A stretch of 62,703 nt of DNA from an uncultured Pelagibacteraceae bacterium (lineage in GTDB: Bacteria > Pseudomonadota > Alphaproteobacteria > Pelagibacterales > Pelagibacteraceae), in assembly GCA_902525565.1 (NCBI GenBank), contig CABZHY010000003.1, positions 1 to 62,703 on the forward strand, in the 5' to 3' direction. Below, one piece after another: positions 58,776 to 62,703 of the stretch; positions within the stretch are counted from its first letter, which is position 1; every line of letters begins with the position of its first letter. The notes beneath the pieces were generated by a model. That model worked only from the letters and a program-made list of their open reading frames with translations. It did not search any database and was not told the origin of the DNA. The position numbers and the translations under genes were made by a program.

Positions 58776-59926
58776 TGGAACAAAATTTTACTATTAAAAA
58801 TATAAAAAAAAATTCTACAAACTTAGAGGTTGACTGGAGCGATGGAAAAAAAAGTAAATTTAATTATTTATGGCTAAGAGACAATTGTCCAACTGCACAT
58901 GATAAAGACTCTCGTCATAGAATGTTTAATATTTTAAAAGTATCAAACAATATTAACCCAAAAAAATTTGAAATAAATAACGAAGGTAAGCTTGAAATTG
59001 AATGGAGTGAAGGTGATCATGTTAGTTATTATGACCAAAATTGGTTGAGAGAAAACTGCTATACAATAAAAAATAATTTAAAATATAAATCACCATATCA
59101 ACTTTGGGATAACTCTTTACAAAATGACTTGAAATTAATTGAGATTGAACATGACGAAATTATGAGTTCAGATGAAGGGCTTGTCAGATGGTTAGAACTC
59201 TTACATCATACTGGAATTGCTATAGTGAAAAATGCACCAACTGAAAATAATTCTGGATTTAAAATTTTAAACAGAATTAGCCATACTAGAGAAACTTTTT
59301 TTAAAACACCATTTGAAGTAATAAACATTCCTAAACCAAATAATTCTGCTTACACAGCGCAAGCTTTAAGAAATCATATGGATTTACCATGGTTTGAAAC
59401 ACCACCTGGATATCAATTTCTTCATTGTTTAGTAAATTCTGCAACAGGAGGAGATTCATCCGCTGTAGATGGCTTTGCTGTAGCGGATTATTTGAGAAAA
59501 AATGAGAAAGAAATATTTGATACGTTAGTAAACGTTCATTTAAAATTTAGAGACATGGATTATACCCAAGAGTCTGTTAGAAGTTATTATGCACCCGCAA
59601 TATCTCTAACCAAAGATAACGATTACCATGATATTCGTTTTAGTGTAGCAACTATGGATGCTCTAGACTGTCATCCTGATTTAATGGATAAAGTTTATAA
59701 AGCTCATCACCGATTTGGAAATTTGCTTCATGACGATCAATTCCAAATTAAATTTAGATTAGGACCAGGTGATATTTTTTCTTTTAATAATAGAAGATTA
59801 TTACACGGTAGAACTGAATATGATCCAAACTCAGGACATAGACATTTGCAAGGTTATTATATGGATCGAGATGAAATTGTTGGAAGACTAAGATATTTAA
59901 AAAACTTGCTTAATTCCAACCAGTAA
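58775..59926 (+). CDS. Gamma-butyrobetaine/trimethyllysine dioxygenase-like enzyme
   Basis: 383-residue Fe(II)/2-oxoglutarate dioxygenase. It has the N-terminal GBBH-like domain (about 8-100, with the typical WLRDNCP) and a TauD-like catalytic domain with His201 and Asp203 (LRNHMDLPW), His344 (RRLLHGRTEYD) and Arg356. In human BBOX1 the N-terminal domain binds zinc through three Cys and one His; here Cys38 and His82 remain but the other cysteines are replaced (NCPTAHD), so zinc binding is doubtful. The family makes carnitine from butyrobetaine or hydroxylates trimethyllysine. It overlaps the aldolase gene and converges on ALDH with a 17-bp overlap. Confidence 0.87.
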   Translation: MEQNFTIKNIKKNSTNLEVDWSDGKKSKFNYLWLRDNCPTAHDKDSRHRMFNILKVSNNINPKKFEINNEGKLEIEWSEGDHVSYYDQNWLRENCYTIKNNLKYKSPYQLWDNSLQNDLKLIEIEHDEIMSSDEGLVRWLELLHHTGIAIVKNAPTENNSGFKILNRISHTRETFFKTPFEVINIPKPNNSAYTAQALRNHMDLPWFETPPGYQFLHCLVNSATGGDSSAVDGFAVADYLRKNEKEIFDTLVNVHLKFRDMDYTQESVRSYYAPAISLTKDNDYHDIRFSVATMDALDCHPDLMDKVYKAHHRFGNLLHDDQFQIKFRLGPGDIFSFNNRRLLHGRTEYDPNSGHRHLQGYYMDRDEIVGRLRYLKNLLNSNQ

Positions 59927-61340
59927 CATTTTTTACCTCCAGGTATTCTTCAAGACCCCAAACACCACCTTCTCTTCCATTTCCTGACTGCCTATAACCA
60001 CCAAATGGAGTTCCAGCATCTGCTCCATTTCCATTAATATAAACACATCCAGATCTTAATTTTCTAGCAACACGATGTGCTTTTGCTCTATCCTCAGTTT
60101 GCAAATAATTTCCAAGACCGTAAGAAGTATCATTTACAATTTTGACTGCCTCATCCTCAGTTTCAAATGGAATTATAGATAATACAGGTCCAAAAATTTC
60201 TTCTTTAGCAATTCTCATTTCATTAGTTACATCTGTAAATATAGTTGGTTTGATAAAGTATCCTTTGTTTAAACCGTTTGGTAACTCAGGTCCACCTGCC
60301 GCAAGAGTTGCACCTTCAGAAATTCCACTTTCAATAAGATTTATAATTTTATCATATTGAATTTTAGAAATTACTGGTCCTATATGATTTCCTTTTTTTG
60401 AAGCTTGATCTACTTTAATATTGTTTGCTTCATCTACTGCTTCTTTAACAGCTCTTTCATAAATTGATTTCTCAACCAGCATTCTTGTTGGTGCATCACA
60501 AGATTGACCCGAATTACTCATTACATTTCTAATACCATCTCTTACTGCATCTTTATAACTATCAGCAAAAATAATGTTTCCACCTTTACCACCTAATTCC
60601 AGACAAACTCTTTTGATTGTTTCTGCAGCGTTTTTTGAAATTAATTTTCCTGCTCTTGTTGAACCTGTGAAAGAAACCATATCAATATCTGGGTGGCATG
60701 AAATATCAGTCCCTACTCCTGCACCATCGCCATTTACTAAATTAAATACTCCTTTTGGAAAACCTACTTCATCAATCATTTCTGCAAATAACATTCCTGA
60801 AATAGGAGCTATCTCCGATGGTTTTAAAATCATTGTACATCCAGTTGCGAATGCAGGAACAACTTTTAAAGCAATCTGATTGATTGGCCAATTCCATGGT
60901 GTGATTAATCCACAAACTCCAATTGGCTCATAATAGATATGATTATTTGATTTATTATTAAAATGTTCATCAAATTTAAAATTTTTTAATCTTAAAATAA
61001 AATCATCTAAATGGTCTCTACCTGAAGCCGTTTGTACATCTGTTGCCCAATCCATTGGTGCACCCATTTCAAGAGAAATAGCTTCAGCCATTTCATTAAA
61101 TCTTTTTTTATAAACTGATAATAATTTTTCAAGTAAACTGAGCCTTTCCTCCTTGCTTGTTTCTTTCCAGCTTTCAAAAGCCTTTTTTGCTGATTTAACA
61201 GCTAAATCCGTGTCTTCTGTTGAACCTAAAGAAATAATAGCAAAAGGGTCTTCATTGCATGGATTAATGACTTCAAAATCATTTTTTTTTATTGGATCAA
61301 CCCATTGACCATTAATGTAAAATTTTCTTTTATCTAACAT
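59910..61340 (-). CDS. NAD(P)-dependent aldehyde dehydrogenase
   Basis: 476-residue ALDH. TPWNWPINQIALKVVPAFATG (about 144-164), LELGGKGGNIIFAD with catalytic Glu near 243, and SGQSCDAPTRML with the nucleophile Cys near 278 are intact; GTPFGGYRQSGNGREGG lies near the end. It converges on the butyrobetaine-type dioxygenase gene (17-bp tail overlap). Trimethylaminobutyraldehyde dehydrogenase, a step of carnitine synthesis, is in this superfamily, but identity cannot be settled from motifs. Confidence 0.9.
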   Translation of the reverse strand: MLDKRKFYINGQWVDPIKKNDFEVINPCNEDPFAIISLGSTEDTDLAVKSAKKAFESWKETSKEERLSLLEKLLSVYKKRFNEMAEAISLEMGAPMDWATDVQTASGRDHLDDFILRLKNFKFDEHFNNKSNNHIYYEPIGVCGLITPWNWPINQIALKVVPAFATGCTMILKPSEIAPISGMLFAEMIDEVGFPKGVFNLVNGDGAGVGTDISCHPDIDMVSFTGSTRAGKLISKNAAETIKRVCLELGGKGGNIIFADSYKDAVRDGIRNVMSNSGQSCDAPTRMLVEKSIYERAVKEAVDEANNIKVDQASKKGNHIGPVISKIQYDKIINLIESGISEGATLAAGGPELPNGLNKGYFIKPTIFTDVTNEMRIAKEEIFGPVLSIIPFETEDEAVKIVNDTSYGLGNYLQTEDRAKAHRVARKLRSGCVYINGNGADAGTPFGGYRQSGNGREGGVWGLEEYLEVKNVTGWN

Positions 61341-61360
61341 TTTTTATCTTAACACATTAG

Positions 61361-62302
61361 TTAAATTTCATATCCTTTTTCCTCTGGTTCACTATCAATT
61401 AACTCCTCAGGAAAACTATTAGCTCTAAAATTAATATTATTTAAATCCTCCATCCTTTTTACAATCATTGAAGACCAAGCTCTAGAACCATATTTTTTTT
61501 GACCATCTTTAAAAATTTCAACTATGTGTGGAGAAATTTCTAAAGGAGCATTTAGTTTTTTTGCAAGATTATCAAAGAGACCCGTATCCTTTAAAACTAA
61601 ATCCATAGTAAAATTAATATTATAAGATCCATTTAATATAACCTGACTTTCAGTTTCATGCACAAATGAGTTACCAGAAGAAATAGCAATTCCTTTATAA
61701 GTTTTCGCTAAATCCAAATTAGATTTTTTTGCTACAGTCCAAGCTTCACCTAATGCAACTAAATGAACAGAAGCTAGATAATTTGTAATTACTTTTAATA
61801 CACTTGCTGTACCAAGCTCACCAGTGTGTAATTTTTTTCTTCCCATTACAGTTAATGCAGGTAGAATTTTTTCAAATGCTTTTCTTTCCCCACCAACAAA
61901 TATAGCAATATTACCTGTTGCTGCTCTATGACATCCGCCACTAACAGGTCCATCCATTGGTATAGCTTTTTTTTCTATTACTTTTTTTCCAATTCTTTTA
62001 ACTTCATTTTCGTCTGTGGTACTCATTTCTAACCAAACTTTATTCTCAGACAATCCATTTATGATTCCATCATCAGCCTCCATTACTTCAGCAGATACCT
62101 CAGGGGAAGGAAGAGACGTAATTATCAAATCAGTTTTTTCTGCTAATTCTTTTGGTGATTTTGCTACCTTAGCACCTAAGTCTTTTAGCGGATTTGTTAA
62201 ATTTTCGTCTATATCTCTTACTGTAAGATCAAAGTTATTTCTTAATAAACTTCCAGCAAGTTTTCCTCCAACATTACCTAAACCGATAAATCCAATTTTC
62301 AT
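61361..62302 (-). CDS. 3-hydroxyisobutyrate dehydrogenase-family oxidoreductase
   Basis: 313-residue beta-hydroxyacid dehydrogenase. The Rossmann motif is IGFIGLGNVGGKLAGSLLRN (about 2-21), the substrate block is MDGPVSGGCHRAATGNIAIFVGG (about 117-139), and the catalytic Lys lies in LKVITNYLAS near 163-172. Substrates in the family include 3-hydroxyisobutyrate, tartronate semialdehyde and 2-hydroxymethylglutarate. It overlaps the DMT transporter upstream by 4 bp and is 20 bp from the ALDH gene, so the three form an operon. Confidence 0.9.
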   Translation of the reverse strand: MKIGFIGLGNVGGKLAGSLLRNNFDLTVRDIDENLTNPLKDLGAKVAKSPKELAEKTDLIITSLPSPEVSAEVMEADDGIINGLSENKVWLEMSTTDENEVKRIGKKVIEKKAIPMDGPVSGGCHRAATGNIAIFVGGERKAFEKILPALTVMGRKKLHTGELGTASVLKVITNYLASVHLVALGEAWTVAKKSNLDLAKTYKGIAISSGNSFVHETESQVILNGSYNINFTMDLVLKDTGLFDNLAKKLNAPLEISPHIVEIFKDGQKKYGSRAWSSMIVKRMEDLNNINFRANSFPEELIDSEPEEKGYEI

Positions 62303-62703
62303 TTTATTTCCCCTTCTTTTTTGTTTTTTGTAAATACAATTAAAATCACACCAACTATGATAATTGCACCACCTATAAATAATTCTGCCGTTGGTTTTTC
62401 ACCTAAAAGAAATATAGCGGCTAGTAAACCTGTTGGGGGTATACCCATTGTAACAATAGGAAGCACTTTATAAAGTGGGTTGTTTTTTAAAACATAATAG
62501 AAACAACCGTATGTAATTGGCTGCATGATGAAACCAATATAAATAGCAATAATCCAATGATCAAATTTTGCATTTGTTAGATAATTAATTGTATTTCCAT
62601 CAATTATTGCTGATAGCATTACTAATGTTGGTCCAGAGAATAATGCTAACCAAGCAACTAAAGCTAAAGGATTTATTTCTTTACTTAATGGTTTAACCAT
62701 CAC
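62299..62703 (-). CDS. EamA-family (DMT) transporter, C-terminal part (5' end outside window)
   Basis: 134 residues of an EamA transporter running off the right edge. It contains about four to five membrane segments ending LFIGGAIIIVGVILIVFTKN, the typical last helix of the second EamA repeat. The GTG/ATG codons at the edge are probably internal, since full members have about 290 residues. It is coupled to the dehydrogenase gene by a 4-bp overlap and heads, or is within, this minus-strand operon. Confidence 0.85.
   Translation of the reverse strand: MMVKPLSKEINPLALVAWLALFSGPTLVMLSAIIDGNTINYLTNAKFDHWIIAIYIGFIMQPITYGCFYYVLKNNPLYKVLPIVTMGIPPTGLLAAIFLLGEKPTAELFIGGAIIIVGVILIVFTKNKKEGEIK

Noticed and set aside
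60574..60879. 101-codon plus-strand frame over the aldehyde dehydrogenase
   Set aside because: It mirrors conserved ALDH codons on the other strand, including the catalytic Glu block, and has no independent support.

Overview
The window looks like part of a SAR11-type (Candidatus Pelagibacter-like) alphaproteobacterial chromosome. The evidence is very low G+C, gene spacing close to zero with many 1-17 bp overlaps, a circularly permuted two-piece tmRNA gene of alphaproteobacterial type, and a gene set dominated by uptake and oxidation of amino acids and quaternary amines. I see no tRNA or rRNA gene, CRISPR array, insertion sequence or prophage. The assignment to SAR11 is inference from these features.

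Layout. 1-2154: the end of a PQQ-type sugar dehydrogenase and a convergent TylF-family methyltransferase. 2269-4196: the most unusual part. A permuted ssrA (tmRNA) gene lies on the minus strand, and just beyond its 3' end sits a cassette encoding a GIY-YIG homing endonuclease with five tandem NUMOD1-like repeats. A decayed second copy of the tmRNA 3' end lies on the far side of the cassette, as expected if a mobile element inserted into the tmRNA gene and restored it. 4205-10501: core genes thyX, mrp, hflK-hflC-DUF2065-degP-miaA. 10554-13915: ilvB-ilvH-ilvC for branched-chain amino acid synthesis. 13997-19204: a peptide-type ABC transporter with a fused two-domain ATPase. 19307-26324: leuA directly overlapping mreB-mreC-mreD-mrdA-rodA, the cell elongation machinery. 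26368-30728: an amino acid oxidase, a DMT transporter, a 2-hydroxyacid dehydrogenase, a deacetylase-fold enzyme and msrB. 30787-32504: a free-standing inverse-autotransporter barrel with no passenger, coupled to a secreted protein of unknown function. 32509-35060: a DUF1479 oxygenase, glutaredoxin, a DUF2805 protein and a LysE exporter whose start codon abuts a terminator hairpin.

35147-49198 holds two complete LIV-type ABC importers. The first (livK, terminator, livHMGF) carries an extra 60-residue protein between the permeases and runs into the azlCD exporter. The second (livGFHM) runs through a 23-residue membrane peptide into an MFS transporter, and its binding protein converges on it across a shared terminator. 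A glutarate hydroxylase (glaH) and a ProC-like reductase lie between the two.

49306-53323 is a minus-strand catabolic operon: a luciferase-like monooxygenase, a DUF1185 protein, an alpha/beta hydrolase and an aldehyde dehydrogenase. 53429-62703 contains an IPNS-like oxygenase, a DMT transporter, a ureohydrolase, a betainyl-CoA-type thioesterase, proV, a class II aldolase, a gamma-butyrobetaine/trimethyllysine-type dioxygenase, a second aldehyde dehydrogenase, a 3-hydroxyisobutyrate-type dehydrogenase and a truncated DMT transporter. Together these suggest uptake and oxidation of carnitine-like quaternary amines.
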